A stretch of 64,000 nucleotides of DNA from Pseudomonas putida (GCF_028682175.1 NZ_JANHKS010000002.1:231804-295803), one strand, 5' to 3'; positions 7,020 through 17,807 are shown, numbered from the stretch's first letter. Made by a program: numbers and translations. Notes: generated by a model not told the origin, from the letters alone.

Positions 7020-8204
7020 TCAGGCACCCAGGGCATAGCGTCGACAGTGTTCCAGATAACCCTGTTCGTGACTCCCCACCAACTGCACAACGTTCGACCA
7101 CAGCCATGACGGCGCATCCAGCGTCTGGGAGCGGTTGAGTTGCAGATCCCTGATCCAGGCCGCACGGGTGCTCAAATCCATCTGCCTGGCGTGGGCATGG
7201 CCGACGACGCGGGACAGGTAGCCCGCCGCCTGGATCGCTTCCGTCTGGCTGATCTGATCCAGCTCGAGCTTCATGTCCTGGGGAAGCAGCTCGCGAACGA
7301 AGAAGCCGTTCTCCATCATGCGAGCGGCAACCATGCGATTACCCAGACCCGGAGACAAATGTCGCGCACCTTCCACCACCCGCCTGGCGTTATCCCGAGG
7401 CATGGAGATGCGTGGCGAACGGGGCGCAGCGGCGGCGACGGCCTGCTTCACGTCCAGCAGGCAGTATTCAAGATCTTCGCCCTCGCCGATCCCGATGAGC
7501 ACTGCATACCGCAGCAAGCCCAGCGAGCTGCAGCCTTTGACCCAATAGGCACAGTCCAGCATCTCCACTTTGTCGTGGTGGGAGCGGCCTTTCAACGAGG
7601 TCACCAGCGCGTGAATGTCATGGGTGGCGCACAGCTCACGCAGCGCTGATCGCTCGGCTCTGGACAGGGGCCAGAAATGCTTGCCAAGGGGGAACGTGGG
7701 CTTGGTGTTTTCGATGCGTTCCTGGGCCAGATGCTTCCAGGTACGCCGAACAGCCGTGCGCATCCCGGCCTTCACTTGAGCGGGCCGTGGAGGCTCTTCC
7801 TCGACGCTTTCCTCGAACGCCATCTCGTAGCCGCGCATCATTTCTTCAAGTATGCGCGCGGTGGTGACGCCGGGAAGGTCCGAGCCCCTGGCAGCCGTGG
7901 CCAAAGACAGGCCGAGCCTCACCAGGTCGTGGGCCGGGTTTCCAATGACCGTCTGGTCCAGATCACGGATGTGAATGTCGATGCCGCCCTTCAGATCGCC
8001 CGTGGGGCCAAGATTTCCGGCATGGCAATCGCCGCAGATCCACACTGGCGGGCCGCTGGGGAGACGTCGCCCGGACTGCGTGTGCAGCCAGTCGTAGAAC
8101 TGCACCGTACTGCCCCTGACATAGGCATGGGCAGATCGGGCCATCTTGAGATTTCGAAGTTCGTTGAGGGGTTTCAGGCGTGCGGCGGGGCGAGGTGTTT
8201 TCAT
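7020..8204 (-). CDS. DUF2252 family protein
   Basis: 394 residues. The motif CGDCHAGNLG near residues 58-67, followed by DIHIRDLDQT and NPAHDLVRL, is the hallmark of DUF2252, a family distantly related to aminoglycoside-phosphotransferase/kinase-like folds (compare GDxHxxN and the IDFD-type metal site). The biochemical role is unknown. It is cytoplasmic, with no signal sequence. It stands alone as a transcription unit or with the small gene downstream at 6567-6896. DUF2252 genes are frequent in soil and plant-associated bacteria and often lie beside stress genes, as here. Confidence 0.88.
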   Translation of the reverse strand: MKTPRPAARLKPLNELRNLKMARSAHAYVRGSTVQFYDWLHTQSGRRLPSGPPVWICGDCHAGNLGPTGDLKGGIDIHIRDLDQTVIGNPAHDLVRLGLSLATAARGSDLPGVTTARILEEMMRGYEMAFEESVEEEPPRPAQVKAGMRTAVRRTWKHLAQERIENTKPTFPLGKHFWPLSRAERSALRELCATHDIHALVTSLKGRSHHDKVEMLDCAYWVKGCSSLGLLRYAVLIGIGEGEDLEYCLLDVKQAVAAAAPRSPRISMPRDNARRVVEGARHLSPGLGNRMVAARMMENGFFVRELLPQDMKLELDQISQTEAIQAAGYLSRVVGHAHARQMDLSTRAAWIRDLQLNRSQTLDAPSWLWSNVVQLVGSHEQGYLEHCRRYALGA

Positions 8205-8353
8205 GTGCGGCCTTAAGTCGGGATTACAGCTACGACTCCCGGCACGCGGGAATGTTGCGAAATGTTTCTCCAGTCCGAAAGGGATTTCTTGAACTTAAAG
8301 CTGACCAGCAAGTCAGGTTATTCAACATCCCCTTTCTTACCACGGACGTTGCC

Positions 8354-8596
8354 ATGCACACCTACAGCCTGCAGTACCGATTCAACGATGAACCCCGCAC
8401 CCATTCCATCGAACTGCATGAGCCGGAACTCTCTGTCCACGATGCTGCAATGCACCTGTTGGAACTGCATTTCGGCGATGGCGAAAACAGCCTGATGATG
8501 CCCAATGCAGACGCTACGCCAGCGGAGATCTTGCAACAGGCAGAGCGGGTCGGCCTGACAGACATCAAGGTCGTGGCCCAGGCAGGCGATGCCTAG
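8354..8596 (+). CDS. Small conserved hypothetical protein, 80 residues
   Basis: Function not recognised. The sequence begins HTYSLQYRFNDEPRTHSIEL and looks like a small alpha-beta domain without signal peptide or membrane segment. The ATG at 8354 is preferred because the upstream in-frame extension has low-complexity, non-conserved character. The ribosome binding site is weak (GGACG). The next gene follows 27 bases later on the same strand, so the two small genes are probably co-transcribed and divergent from the DUF2252 gene. Confidence 0.6.
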   Translation: MHTYSLQYRFNDEPRTHSIELHEPELSVHDAAMHLLELHFGDGENSLMMPNADATPAEILQQAERVGLTDIKVVAQAGDA

Positions 8597-8623
8597 TTCC
8601 CGTTCTGTTGCGAGGTTCGGATC

Positions 8624-8932
8624 ATGAATCCTGTCACGCCCGATGGCCGTTACTTCGTCGTCAAAGGCCGGCTGTGGCGCTGCTCGAACCCTGGGCTTGA
8701 TGAGCAGACGCGGCAACGTCTGGTGAACGAGTTGATGGACGCCAGGCGAGCGGTGAAGGCCGCCAAGGCTTCAGATGACCCGGACGAAATGAAGACCGCC
8801 CGCGCATCGGTCCAGACTGCCAAAGTGGCGCTGGGAGAGCGTGGGCCGGTCTGGTGGGATGACGCAGCGCCAGACCTGAACAGGCACATGGTGAAGAACA
8901 CGCCGTACGCGCAGTGGTATCAAGGGTTGTAG
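8624..8932 (+). CDS. Conserved hypothetical protein, 102 residues
   Basis: A compact protein starting with PDGRYFVVKGRLWRCSNP, a charged helical middle rich in Ala, Lys and Asp (about residues 25-70), and the ending VWWDDAAPDLNRHMVKNTPY. I recall close relatives in many Proteobacteria, always as unnamed hypotheticals, so the gene is probably real, but I cannot assign a function. It has no membrane segment. It is preceded by GCGAGGTTCGGATC before the ATG, which provides a ribosome binding site. Confidence 0.7.
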   Translation: MNPVTPDGRYFVVKGRLWRCSNPGLDEQTRQRLVNELMDARRAVKAAKASDDPDEMKTARASVQTAKVALGERGPVWWDDAAPDLNRHMVKNTPYAQWYQGL

Positions 8933-8978
8933 ACCCATGACTCGCCAGGCCAGGCTCAAGTCTCCGGCAGCCGTCCTG

Positions 8979-10529
8979 TCAGAGCTTGAACCTGACCCGG
9001 ATCGTGCTCACCTCAACCAGCCTGTCCACGGAAACAGCCGCATTGCCGTAGCCCGAATAGCTTTTCACCAGCCTCATACCCAAGCCGGTACCACTGGGTT
9101 TGGGGTATGACTCCGGAAAGCCGTCGCCCTGATCCGAAACCACGATGAGCGCGTGATCTTTCGCATCCTCCACACGTACGGTGATAGTGCCTTTGCCGTA
9201 CTTAAGGGAGTTGGTGATCAGCTCGGAGATGACCAGGCCCAACGGGGCCATCCGTTCAGGAGGCAACGGGAACGCATCAACGTGCAGCACGATCTCCCTT
9301 TCCCCAAACGCCTTGCCAATGTCACATAGCAAAGCTTGCAGATATTCCGCTGCGCTCACGCTTTGTACATCGGCACTCTGGTAAAGCCGTTCATGCACAG
9401 TCGCGATTGTCACCACCCGCCCAGCCGCTGTCTGAAGCTGGATTTTCACCGCCTCCTCCACGGCCAGGTTGGCCTGAAGCAACAACAGAGTATTAACCAG
9501 ATGCAGGCTGTTCTTCACCCGATGATGAATCTCCTCCAGATGGAGGTCGCTTTTCGTCAGTTTGTTGTGCTGCTGCTCGATCAGGGAGGCCAGTTCTGCT
9601 TCATGGTTTCGCCGCTCGGTGATGTCTCGCGAGACGGCGATGATCTTTTCGATTTCGCCAGACTGCCCGAAAATCGGGGCGGCGGTGACGTCCCACCACT
9701 TGGGCTGTCCTTTTGCCGTCGGGCAGTACGACTCAAAACGCACGGACTCTCCCGCCGATACACGCTGAACCGCATCGCTGACGGTATGCTGAGACTCCTC
9801 CGGCCAGAGATCCACCCAAGGCTGGCCGTAGATCCGATCGAAGCTGTCGATCTCCATCTGGCACAAGCCTGTCTCGTTGAAGAATTCGATCTCACCTCGC
9901 GCCGACAGGATCTTCACGCAGTCGGGACTGGCGTTGAGAATGCTCTCGGAATAGAGATGGTGCCCCTGCGCCTCTTCATTGGCCGCCATCCGATCGACCG
10001 CCATCGAGATGACGTTGGCGATCCCCTCCATGAACACAAGATCGGTCTCGATGAAGTCGTCACCGTCGGGACTGTCCGCTTCCAAAACTCCGTAAGGACC
10101 TGAAGTACCGCGGATCGGGACGTTGATGGCCCGTTCGATCCCGTATTTCTTGAGCAAGGACGGCGTTCTGAACCTGTGTTCCAGGCCTAGATGGTTGGAT
10201 ATCACCGGGCGGTCAGTCGCAAAAGCGTAGCCCGCCGGGCTTGCTTCATCTGCACCCACGCGCGCAGATCCGATATCGGACTCATCCCAACCCACCCCGT
10301 GGGCCAACAGGAAATCCCCGTCCTCAGGAACCAGCTTCAGGATCTTGGCAAAGCGCGTGTTCATGCCACGAGCAACGGTGGAACAGGCACGGGTCAGCAA
10401 ATCGTCAAGATCGGCGGCCTTGAGCGACTTGACTCCGAACTCGACAACCAATTCATGTTGCTTGCGCAGTCGGGTATGAGAGAGCTGTAACGCCGCGCGA
10501 ACCGTCTCGTCAGCTGACATGTCTTGCAT
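8979..10529 (-). CDS. GAF-PAS sensor histidine kinase of the HisKA_2/HWE class
   Basis: 516 residues, no membrane segment, hence a soluble sensor. Order: a GAF domain (about 30-185), a PAS domain with its PAC end (about 190-310, ending VSRDITERRNHE), a short coiled coil, the HisKA_2 dimerisation box with EIHHRVKNSLHLVNTL (phospho-acceptor histidine H335 or H336), and an HATPase domain (SELITNSLKYG, then DQGDGF and GTGLGM). This kinase class often feeds light, redox or general stress responses. It lies directly downstream of a lone receiver gene on the same strand, its likely partner. GAF and PAS ligands cannot be deduced; the conserved Cys/His of bacteriophytochrome or LOV chromophore sites are not seen. 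Confidence 0.9.
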   Translation of the reverse strand: MQDMSADETVRAALQLSHTRLRKQHELVVEFGVKSLKAADLDDLLTRACSTVARGMNTRFAKILKLVPEDGDFLLAHGVGWDESDIGSARVGADEASPAGYAFATDRPVISNHLGLEHRFRTPSLLKKYGIERAINVPIRGTSGPYGVLEADSPDGDDFIETDLVFMEGIANVISMAVDRMAANEEAQGHHLYSESILNASPDCVKILSARGEIEFFNETGLCQMEIDSFDRIYGQPWVDLWPEESQHTVSDAVQRVSAGESVRFESYCPTAKGQPKWWDVTAAPIFGQSGEIEKIIAVSRDITERRNHEAELASLIEQQHNKLTKSDLHLEEIHHRVKNSLHLVNTLLLLQANLAVEEAVKIQLQTAAGRVVTIATVHERLYQSADVQSVSAAEYLQALLCDIGKAFGEREIVLHVDAFPLPPERMAPLGLVISELITNSLKYGKGTITVRVEDAKDHALIVVSDQGDGFPESYPKPSGTGLGMRLVKSYSGYGNAAVSVDRLVEVSTIRVRFKL

Positions 10530-10756
10530 GGAAAGGTCCAGGGTACAAACGTTTGTGAGGGTGGCACCGGCGAAATCAATACGTTGTGCGATGAAACAGG
10601 CGCAGCATTGAGTTCTGAGGCGATAAGATCGACTTCAATCTACACAGGTGCCACTACAACGAATAGTGGTCGCGTCATGGTGTTTACGAACGTCTTCACG
10701 ATGTGCCAAACCCGGGCGGGGTTCTTTGAACCCTAACCGGTAGCTCAGCCACAGGG

Positions 10757-11161
10757 TCAAGGAGTGCTGAAGCCCGACATCAGGCCACTGGCAGTATTCA
10801 CCATGAGGTCAATGCTCCAGGGCTTCTGCAGGAACGCCACGCCAGGCGGCAGATCCTTACCTACCTCGCTTCCATAGCCAGTGGTGACGATTACGGGCAT
10901 CTCGGGCCAGCGCTGACGGACCATGCAAGCAAGCTCCCGGCCATCCAGTTGTCCAGGGAGTGTGTAGTCGGTCACTAGCAACGCGCACACAGTCCTGGAT
11001 TGCATCAGATGGATCAGCGCATCATCGGCCGTCAGGAATGCCTCACAATCGGCACCCAGATCCATGAACATATCGACGAGAATGCTTTGCATCAGCGCGT
11101 CGTCTTCCACGATCACCACCTTACCGGTGATTGGCTCGTAACCCGTTGCATCAGAAATCAT
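10757..11161 (-). CDS. Single-domain response regulator (receiver only)
   Basis: 134 residues comprising only a receiver domain: acidic pair E19/D20-D21, phospho-acceptor D65 in LLVTDYTLPG, the Thr/Ser switch in VIVTTGYG, and K113 in LQKPW. There is no output domain, so it must act by protein-protein contact, as in phosphorelays. It lies between a HisKA_2 kinase on the same strand (226 bases downstream) and a divergent hybrid kinase, and the receiver motifs (TGYG, QKPW) resemble those at the end of the hybrid kinase. It may be the shared receiver of both. Confidence 0.88.
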   Translation of the reverse strand: MISDATGYEPITGKVVIVEDDALMQSILVDMFMDLGADCEAFLTADDALIHLMQSRTVCALLVTDYTLPGQLDGRELACMVRQRWPEMPVIVTTGYGSEVGKDLPPGVAFLQKPWSIDLMVNTASGLMSGFSTP

Positions 11162-11501
11162 CGTAATCCTGCTGTTATGATCTGCCCGTTATGCGCATTG
11201 CCATCAGACCTCGAGGTTCGTCGGAAATTGCTCGCACGGCGAACAATAGTTTCGCGAGAATTGTCGGCATAGAGGTTAATGACGTCAAACAGCCGGTCGT
11301 AAGTTCCATGGAACGACTTGAGCCCCAAATGCTCAAATGGCCTAGCGAGCTGTCACTTGGCCACCCTCGCCTCGACTTCCAAACCTTTACGTGACACGGG
11401 TCCGGATCTGCGGGCTTCGGCGTCAGTGTTGCAGATTGTTCCAGCCACAAGCGCTGATGCCCTGGTTCAGCGTAAATTGTCCCCATCCCGAGAGTTCTAC
11501 C
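11162..11501. other. Intergenic region between divergent receiver and hybrid kinase genes
   Basis: About 340 bases. It must hold two divergent promoters. I see no convincing consensus promoter, repeat or RNA gene. In-frame extension of the hybrid kinase is possible up to the GTG at 11391, but the extra residues look non-conserved. Confidence 0.5.
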
Positions 11502-13973
11502 GTGTTCGAAGATTCTGGCGCGAAGCCTTCCATCGACTCAGGTCTGATCGGGGGCATCTACTCCCCTGCCGCTCTGGTAGAGCGGGAGAGAAAAGTTCTC
11601 GGCCAGATTGCTGCAGGCATTCCCCTCGCTGACGTCCTGAGTGAGCTGCTACTTGCCGTGGAAGCGCAGAGCACCAACATGATGGCCTCGGTTCTCTTTC
11701 TCAGCGAAGACGGGCAGTACATGCTGCACGGGGCCGCGCCGAGTCTGCCGGCGGTGTACAACGAAGCCATCCATGGCATTGCGATCGGTGAAGGGATCGG
11801 GTCTTGCGGTACCGCAGCGGCACGCGGCACTCCGGTGTATGTGAATGACATCGCCTGCGATCCGCTCTGGGAAGGTTACGCGGAGCTCGCCCTGTGCCAC
11901 GGCCTGCGCTCCTGCTGGTCGATGCCGATCAAGGCGGCAGATGGCACCGTGCTTGGCACCTTTGCCGTCTACTACGTTGAACCCCGCGCGCCCACGGCAG
12001 GTGATATCGAAGCCATCTCGGTAATTGCTCAAACCGCCGCGCTCGCTATCGAAAGACACCGCTCAGACCAGAGGCTGCGCCGCAGCCAGGAAGCCCTGTG
12101 GGAACTCAACACCACCCTTGAGAGCAAGGTCAATGAACGCGCCACGGAGCGTAGCCGGACCTGGTTGCTGAGCCCTGATCTTCTGTCAGTGATCGGCGCT
12201 GACGCAAGGATTGAAGCAGCCAACCCCGCCTGGACAATCGTGTTGGGGTGGTCGCCGGAAGAGCTCCAGACGGACCTTTTCTCGCTCGTACACCCGGACG
12301 ACCTGCCCGCGACGCGAGGCATTCTGTCTGCAGCGGCCAATGGACGCCCAGTCTCACGGTTTCAAAACCGCTACCGGCACCGCGACGGAGGTTACCGCTG
12401 GCTGGCATGGGTCGCCGTGCTGGAAGACGGCAAGATCTATTGCACTGCGCGGGACATCACCGCAGAGCGCGAACAGGCAGCCGCCCTGGCCACGCGCACC
12501 AGAGAGCGGGACCGCGCCTGGGGCCTCTCGCAGGAGCTTCTGGTGATCGCCTCCCCCGAAGGCAAGCTGGTGGCGGTCAACGCGCGCTGGAGCGAACAAC
12601 TGGGATGGTCGGAGCAGGAACTGCTCGGCGCCAATTTCGCCGACTACACCCATCCCGAGGACCTGGTGGCAACCATTGCAGCCTTCCAGGGTATCTTCCA
12701 CGCCCCGCTCACCGTGCCCTATGAATACCGGCTGCGGCACAAGGACGGATCTTACAAATGGTTCAGCTGGACAGGCACCTTTGAAGACGGGCTCGTCTAT
12801 GCAGCCGGCCGCCACGTGACGACAGAGCGCGAGCAGGCAGAGGCGTTGCGCCAATCGCAGAAGATGGAGGCGGTAGGCCAATTGACGGGAGGCGTCGCCC
12901 ACGACTTCAACAACCTGCTGACGGTTATCCGGTCTTCAACCGACCTTCTGATGCGGCCTGCCCTCACGGATGAACGACGGCTCAGGTACGTCACGGCCAT
13001 CTCGGAAACGGTGGATCGCGCCGCAAGGCTCACCGGACAGTTGCTGGCCTTCGCCCGCAGACAAGCCCTGCAACCCGAAGTATTCAGTGTCTGCGACAAC
13101 GTGCGGGCCATCAGCAGCATGATGGGGACGTTGACTGGCTCACGCATCGATACCCTGATCGAGCTGTCTGATTCGCCCTGCTTTGTCGATGCCGACCCCA
13201 ACCAGTTCGATACCGCGCTGGTGAACATGGTCGCCAATGCACGGGATGCGATGCTGGGAGAAGGCAAACTTTCGATAGCCGTCCGGGCTGTGGAATCGAT
13301 GCCCTCGGTCAGGCTTCACCCTGCGCTGGAAGGGCCGTTTGTGGCGGTGTCCATCAGCGACACGGGTTCGGGCATTCCGGTCACGCACCTGGAACAGATC
13401 TTCGAGCCTTTCTACACCACCAAAGGGGTGGGTGAAGGCACAGGCCTGGGCCTGAGCCAGGTGTTCGGCTTTGCCAAGCAGTCTGGCGGCGAAATCGCCG
13501 TGGCCAGCGATGTGGGCCATGGCACCACATTCACCCTGTACCTTCCTCGAGTCGCTGCGCAGCACCCCGCCCCGCAACCCCCGGAATCTCCCGTAGCCCT
13601 TGAAGAGGGCCATGGCACCTCTGTGCTGGTGGTGGAGGACAACCCTGATGTCGGCACCTTTGCCGTTCAGGCCCTCTCTGAGCTTGGGTATCGGCCAGTC
13701 CTCGCTGCCACCGCGCTTGCGGCGCTGGATGAGCTGAAAGCCGGAGCAGACCGGTTTGATGTGGTGTTCTCGGACGTCGTCATGCCGGGCATGAGCGGCA
13801 TCGAACTGGCCCATGAACTTCGCAAACACTACCCCGGCCTGCCGGTGGTGCTGACATCCGGCTACAGCCACGTGCTTGCTCAGAACGGGTCAGCCGGCTT
13901 CGAGCTTCTGCACAAGCCGTATTCGATCGATCAGCTGTCTCGCGTGTTATTGAAGGCGGCCGCCAAAAGGTAG
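11502..13973 (+). CDS. GAF-PAS-PAS hybrid histidine kinase with C-terminal receiver
   Basis: 823 residues from the GTG at 11502, chosen because GAGAG lies seven bases upstream; in-frame alternatives are ATG 11457 and GTG 11391. Domains: GAF (about 25-190), a short helix, two PAS/PAC units (about 225-330 and 345-455, the first ending [11 protein letters not shown]), HisKA with [11 protein letters not shown] (phospho-acceptor H467), HATPase ([25 protein letters not shown]; about 575-690) and a receiver (phospho-acceptor D758 in [12 protein letters not shown]). It has no membrane span. The architecture is that of soluble stress or light-signalling hybrid kinases in Pseudomonas. The receiver likely passes phosphate to a histidine phosphotransfer protein encoded elsewhere. 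Confidence 0.9.
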   Translation: MFEDSGAKPSIDSGLIGGIYSPAALVERERKVLGQIAAGIPLADVLSELLLAVEAQSTNMMASVLFLSEDGQYMLHGAAPSLPAVYNEAIHGIAIGEGIGSCGTAAARGTPVYVNDIACDPLWEGYAELALCHGLRSCWSMPIKAADGTVLGTFAVYYVEPRAPTAGDIEAISVIAQTAALAIERHRSDQRLRRSQEALWELNTTLESKVNERATERSRTWLLSPDLLSVIGADARIEAANPAWTIVLGWSPEELQTDLFSLVHPDDLPATRGILSAAANGRPVSRFQNRYRHRDGGYRWLAWVAVLEDGKIYCTARDITAEREQAAALATRTRERDRAWGLSQELLVIASPEGKLVAVNARWSEQLGWSEQELLGANFADYTHPEDLVATIAAFQGIFHAPLTVPYEYRLRHKDGSYKWFSWTGTFEDGLVYAAGRHVTTEREQAEALRQSQKMEAVGQLTGGVAHDFNNLLTVIRSSTDLLMRPALTDERRLRYVTAISETVDRAARLTGQLLAFARRQALQPEVFSVCDNVRAISSMMGTLTGSRIDTLIELSDSPCFVDADPNQFDTALVNMVANARDAMLGEGKLSIAVRAVESMPSVRLHPALEGPFVAVSISDTGSGIPVTHLEQIFEPFYTTKGVGEGTGLGLSQVFGFAKQSGGEIAVASDVGHGTTFTLYLPRVAAQHPAPQPPESPVALEEGHGTSVLVVEDNPDVGTFAVQALSELGYRPVLAATALAALDELKAGADRFDVVFSDVVMPGMSGIELAHELRKHYPGLPVVLTSGYSHVLAQNGSAGFELLHKPYSIDQLSRVLLKAAAKR

Positions 13974-14114
13974 AGTGCCGGGTTCAGTTCTGATCGGGTT
14001 CCTGATCGGAAAGCAGAAAGACTGAACGTTTTGCCATTGCGGCCCATCGGACATTAGGACTCAAGTTGGCGCAAACGCCATCAGATCCTTCAATGATTCG
14101 CAGGAGAATGCGTA

Positions 14115-15014
14115 ATGGCGACCGAAAACCAATTCACGATGCAAAACCCACTGACCCAATACCCACAACCTGAATTCCCCAGGCAACCCCAGACCCCGCC
14201 AGGCACGGTGCATGAAATGCAGCCCGCCGCGGACCATGGCGAAACCAGTTACAAAGGGTTTGGCAGGCTGGCAGGTCGCAAAGCGCTGATCACCGGGGCA
14301 GACTCCGGCATAGGCCGCGCGGCCGCTATTGCCTACGCCCGGGAAGGCGCCGACATCGCCCTCAACTACTTGCCGGAAGAAGAAGCTGACGCCCGGGAAG
14401 TGGTCGCTCTGATCGAAGCCGAAGGACGCAAGGCGGTGTGCATCCCGGGTGACCTGAAAAGTGAAGCGTTCTGCAAAGAGTTGGTCAGCAAAGCATCGGA
14501 AGGCCTGGGCGGCCTGGACATCCTGGTCAACGTGGCCGGCAAGCAGATCGCGCAGAAATCCATCGCCGATCTCACCACTGAACAGTTCGATGAAACATTC
14601 AAGACCAACGTCTACGCCCTGTTCTGGATCTGCAAGGCTGCCCTGCCCTTGCTCAAGCCTGGCGCGACCATCATCAACACGGCATCGATTCAGGCCTATC
14701 AGCCCTCGGAAACGCTGCTGGACTACGCCCCGACCAAATCAGCCATCGTCGCCTTCACCAAGGCGCTGGCAAAACAGGTCATCAGCCAGGGCATTCGCGT
14801 CAATGCGGTAGCGCCCGGCCCGTTCTGGACGCCGTTGCAACCCAGTGGCGGCCAGCCTCAAGAGAAGATTCCCACATTTGGCTCCGAGACGCCTATGGGC
14901 CGTCCGGGTCAGCCCGCCGAATGCGCCCCGATCTACGTGCTGCTGGCCAACCAGGAGTCGAGCTACATCACTGGCGAAGTGTTCGGCGTAACCGGCGGTA
15001 ACCCACTTCCATGA
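14115..15014 (+). CDS. YghA-like short-chain dehydrogenase/reductase
   Basis: 299 residues with the long N-terminal extension (about 45 residues, rich in Pro and Gln) typical of YghA/YhdF-type SDRs, followed by the cofactor site [10 protein letters not shown], the NVAG motif, and the catalytic Ser (NTASIQ) and Tyr-Lys pair (YAPTK). These NAD(P)-dependent enzymes reduce sugars, aldehydes or similar carbonyls and are commonly stress-induced. CAGGAGAAT upstream is a good ribosome binding site. Its stop overlaps the start of the GH15 gene as ATGA (15011-15014), so both are translated from one message. Confidence 0.9.
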   Translation: MATENQFTMQNPLTQYPQPEFPRQPQTPPGTVHEMQPAADHGETSYKGFGRLAGRKALITGADSGIGRAAAIAYAREGADIALNYLPEEEADAREVVALIEAEGRKAVCIPGDLKSEAFCKELVSKASEGLGGLDILVNVAGKQIAQKSIADLTTEQFDETFKTNVYALFWICKAALPLLKPGATIINTASIQAYQPSETLLDYAPTKSAIVAFTKALAKQVISQGIRVNAVAPGPFWTPLQPSGGQPQEKIPTFGSETPMGRPGQPAECAPIYVLLANQESSYITGEVFGVTGGNPLP

Positions 15015-16804
15015 GTGTCCAGCGCACCATCTCGCCCCGTGAGAATGGCTACGTACCTCTAGACCAGTACATTGCCCTGGGTGACGGTCGATCCGTCGCC
15101 CTGTCGGCAACCGATGGCTCCATTGACTGGTGGTGCGCGCCCAACATGGACTCGCCACCGCTGTTTGACCGGGTGTTGAGTGCCGACAAGGGCGGCTTTT
15201 TCAGCCTGACGCCGCGCGAGGCCTTCACCATCGAGCGTGATTATCTGCCCGACAGCAACGTTGCCTGCACGACCTTCACCACGGCTTCAGGAAGTGTGCG
15301 TCTGACGGAGTCGCTCAACAGCGGCAATGCCGGGCGCTTGCCCTGGAGTGAATTGGCGCGGCGCCTGGAGGGCGTCGAAGGCGAAGTCGGGTTTGATCTG
15401 GTGTTCAAGCCAGGCACCCGTGCCGACACTGCAAGTCCCTGGATTCAGGACACTCAGCACGGCAAGGTATTTCACATCGCTACCTTGATGGTGATGCTAC
15501 GCACCAGCCCCGAGGTTGAGATCACCGAGTACACCGATCGCCTGGTGAGGGCACGCTTCACGGTCGGCGCCGGGCGGCGGGTGACGCTGGCTCTGCTCGC
15601 CTCTGAGGATGAGCCGTTCGCGGTCCCCACTCTGGAGCAGATCGACGCCCGGATCGATTTGAGCGACGGCGCCTGGCGCGACTGGACCAAAACGCTGGAC
15701 TTCACCGGCGCCTACGCCACCGAGGTGCGACGCTCAGCCCTTGCGCTGAAGCTGCTGCTCTACTCCCCAAGCGGCGCTATCGCCGCCGCCGCAACCAGCT
15801 CGCTACCGGAAAAAATCGGCTCCGACCGTAACTACGATTACCGCTATGCCTGGGTGCGCGATGCGGCGTACACGATCAAGGCCCTGCTGCGGGTCGGCGC
15901 GCTGCAGGAGGCCAAGGCTGCATTCGCCTGGCTCATCGGGGTGATTCGCAAGCACGGGCCACGCATGCATGTGTGTTACACCCTCGACGGTGATCGAGTG
16001 GACGACGTTCAGGAAATTCCTCTGTCAGGCTACATGGACAGCCGCCCTGTCGTGATCGGCAACTCGGCGTACGATCAACTGCAACTGAGCCTGTATGGAG
16101 ACATTCTCGAAACCGCTTCGCTGTTCGTCGCCAAAGGTCATCTGCTCGACGAGGGCACGGCGCAATTGCTGCACAGCCTTGCCGACCAGTGCGCAGATGA
16201 ATGGCAGACGCCCGACGCAGGCATCTGGGAGTTGCCGGAACAACGCCATTACACCATCTCGAAGATCGGCTGCTGGGTGGCCCTGGACCGCGCAAGCAAA
16301 CTGGCCGACGCTGGGCAGATTCCCGACGGCAAAGCCCAGCGCTGGGCCAGGGAGCGCGACAGGATTCGCGACTGGATCGACGAGCACTGCTGGTCCGAGC
16401 GCAAGCAGTCCTACACCATGTATGCCAATACCGACCGCCTCGATGCGTCCGTGCTGCTGGCTGCGCGGTTTGGATTCGAACGCGTGGACCGGGTCATCCT
16501 CACCCGCGAAGCAGTCGCCCGGGAATTGTCGCGGGGCCCGTTGATCTTTCGCTACACCGGCGCCGAAGGAAAGGAAGGGTGTTTTCTCGCCTGCTCGTTC
16601 TGGCTGGTGGAAGCCTACGCGTTGCTGGGCCAGCGAGAACAAGGCCAGCACATACTCGAGGCATTGTTGAAACGGATCACGCCCAGCCATGGCGTGATGG
16701 CGGAAATGCTCGACCCCGATTCCAACCTGCCCCTTGGGAATTTCCCCCAGGGGCTCAGCCATTTGACACTGATACACGCAGCCCTGGCGTGCAACGGCGA
16801 ATGA
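15011..16804 (+). CDS. Glycoside hydrolase family 15 protein (glucoamylase/trehalase-like)
   Basis: 597 residues. An N-terminal beta-sandwich (about 1-230, with [15 protein letters not shown]) is followed by an (alpha/alpha)6 barrel with [18 protein letters not shown], the catalytic acid region GIWELPE and the C-terminal [10 protein letters not shown]. Family members hydrolyse alpha-linked glucans or trehalose. No signal peptide, so it acts inside the cell, probably on storage alpha-glucan or trehalose. Overlap with the YghA-like SDR gene (ATGA) suggests a joint role in carbohydrate turnover during osmotic or desiccation stress. The exact substrate cannot be read from the sequence. Confidence 0.9.
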   Translation: MSVQRTISPRENGYVPLDQYIALGDGRSVALSATDGSIDWWCAPNMDSPPLFDRVLSADKGGFFSLTPREAFTIERDYLPDSNVACTTFTTASGSVRLTESLNSGNAGRLPWSELARRLEGVEGEVGFDLVFKPGTRADTASPWIQDTQHGKVFHIATLMVMLRTSPEVEITEYTDRLVRARFTVGAGRRVTLALLASEDEPFAVPTLEQIDARIDLSDGAWRDWTKTLDFTGAYATEVRRSALALKLLLYSPSGAIAAAATSSLPEKIGSDRNYDYRYAWVRDAAYTIKALLRVGALQEAKAAFAWLIGVIRKHGPRMHVCYTLDGDRVDDVQEIPLSGYMDSRPVVIGNSAYDQLQLSLYGDILETASLFVAKGHLLDEGTAQLLHSLADQCADEWQTPDAGIWELPEQRHYTISKIGCWVALDRASKLADAGQIPDGKAQRWARERDRIRDWIDEHCWSERKQSYTMYANTDRLDASVLLAARFGFERVDRVILTREAVARELSRGPLIFRYTGAEGKEGCFLACSFWLVEAYALLGQREQGQHILEALLKRITPSHGVMAEMLDPDSNLPLGNFPQGLSHLTLIHAALACNGE

Positions 16805-16925
16805 CCTAGACAGCCTCGCCGATTCCCGCCGTTGTCTGGCAAGACTCACGCCGGCGATAAATCGCGAACTCCGTCACTCGCAAACCCTCAGATAAATAGG
16901 CTCGGACCAGTCGAAGGTGCGCAGA

Positions 16926-17756
16926 GTGGAAAACCTGAAGATCGCCACGTTCAACGTCAACGGCATCGGCGCCCGCCTGCCCAATCTGTTGCAGTGGCTG
17001 GACCGCGAGCAGCCTGACATCGTCTGTTTGCAGGAGCTCAAGGCACCCGACAAGGCGTTCCCGGCCAGCGACCTCGAAGCCGCAGGCTACGGCTCTGTGC
17101 ACCTGGGCCAGACCTCGTGGAACGGCGTGGCCATCCTGGCCCGTGACTCCGAACCCCTGCTGATCCAGAAGGGCTTGCCAGGCGAGGAGGCGGATACCCA
17201 GGCGCGCTACATCGAGGCAGCGGCCCACGGCGTGATTGTCGCCTGCCTGTACCTGCCCAACGGCAACCCTCAGCCCGGGCCAAAATTCGACTACAAGCTG
17301 CGCTGGTTCGAACACCTGATCGAGCACGCGAAATCATTGCACGCCAGTGAACACCCTGTCGTGCTGGCCGGGGACTTCAACGTGGTGCCGACGGACGAAG
17401 ACATCTACAACCCGCGCTCCTGGCTCAAGGACGCCCTGCTCCAGCCCGAGAGCCGGGAATGCTACAGCCGCCTGCTGGCTCAAGGCTGGATCGACTCGGT
17501 GCGGCACCTGTATCCGGACGAACGCGTCTACACCTTCTGGGATTACTTCCGTCAGCACTGGCAGAAAAACTCCGGCCTGCGCATCGACCACCTCCTGCTC
17601 AATCCAGCCCTGGCGCCTCGTCTGCAGGATGCCGGTGTCGACGCCTGGGTCCGCGGCGAAGAGCATCCAAGCGATCACGCGCCGACCTGGATTCGTCTCA
17701 GGGCTGCTGAAAACAAGCCTGCGAAGAAGACCCGCAAGAAGAGTGGATCCGTTTGA
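16926..17756 (+). CDS. xthA: Exodeoxyribonuclease III family AP endonuclease
   Basis: 276 residues. The exonuclease-endonuclease-phosphatase fold is clear: KIATFNVNGIGAR, DIVCLQELKAPD (metal-binding Glu), AGDFNVVPTDEDIYNP, the DYFR..W and RIDHLLLNP strands, and the catalytic SDHAPTW His. It removes or nicks at abasic sites in DNA repair. The lysine-rich tail (KKTRKKSGS) could aid DNA binding. The GTG at 16926 is preferred because GAAGG lies nine bases upstream; GTG 16917 is also in frame. Pseudomonas genomes often carry more than one ExoIII-like gene, so this may be an accessory, stress-linked copy rather than the main xthA. Confidence 0.9.
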   Translation: MENLKIATFNVNGIGARLPNLLQWLDREQPDIVCLQELKAPDKAFPASDLEAAGYGSVHLGQTSWNGVAILARDSEPLLIQKGLPGEEADTQARYIEAAAHGVIVACLYLPNGNPQPGPKFDYKLRWFEHLIEHAKSLHASEHPVVLAGDFNVVPTDEDIYNPRSWLKDALLQPESRECYSRLLAQGWIDSVRHLYPDERVYTFWDYFRQHWQKNSGLRIDHLLLNPALAPRLQDAGVDAWVRGEEHPSDHAPTWIRLRAAENKPAKKTRKKSGSV

Positions 17757-17807
17757 ACTTTGGCAGTCTCGCATCGCTCAACTAGCAAACATCCACGAGT
17801 AACCGTC

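Noticed and set aside
11391..11501. Longer N-terminus of the hybrid kinase starting at GTG 11391 or ATG 11457
   Set aside because: No ribosome binding site is seen at either, and the additional residues look non-conserved; GTG 11502 has GAGAG at good spacing. Not excluded.
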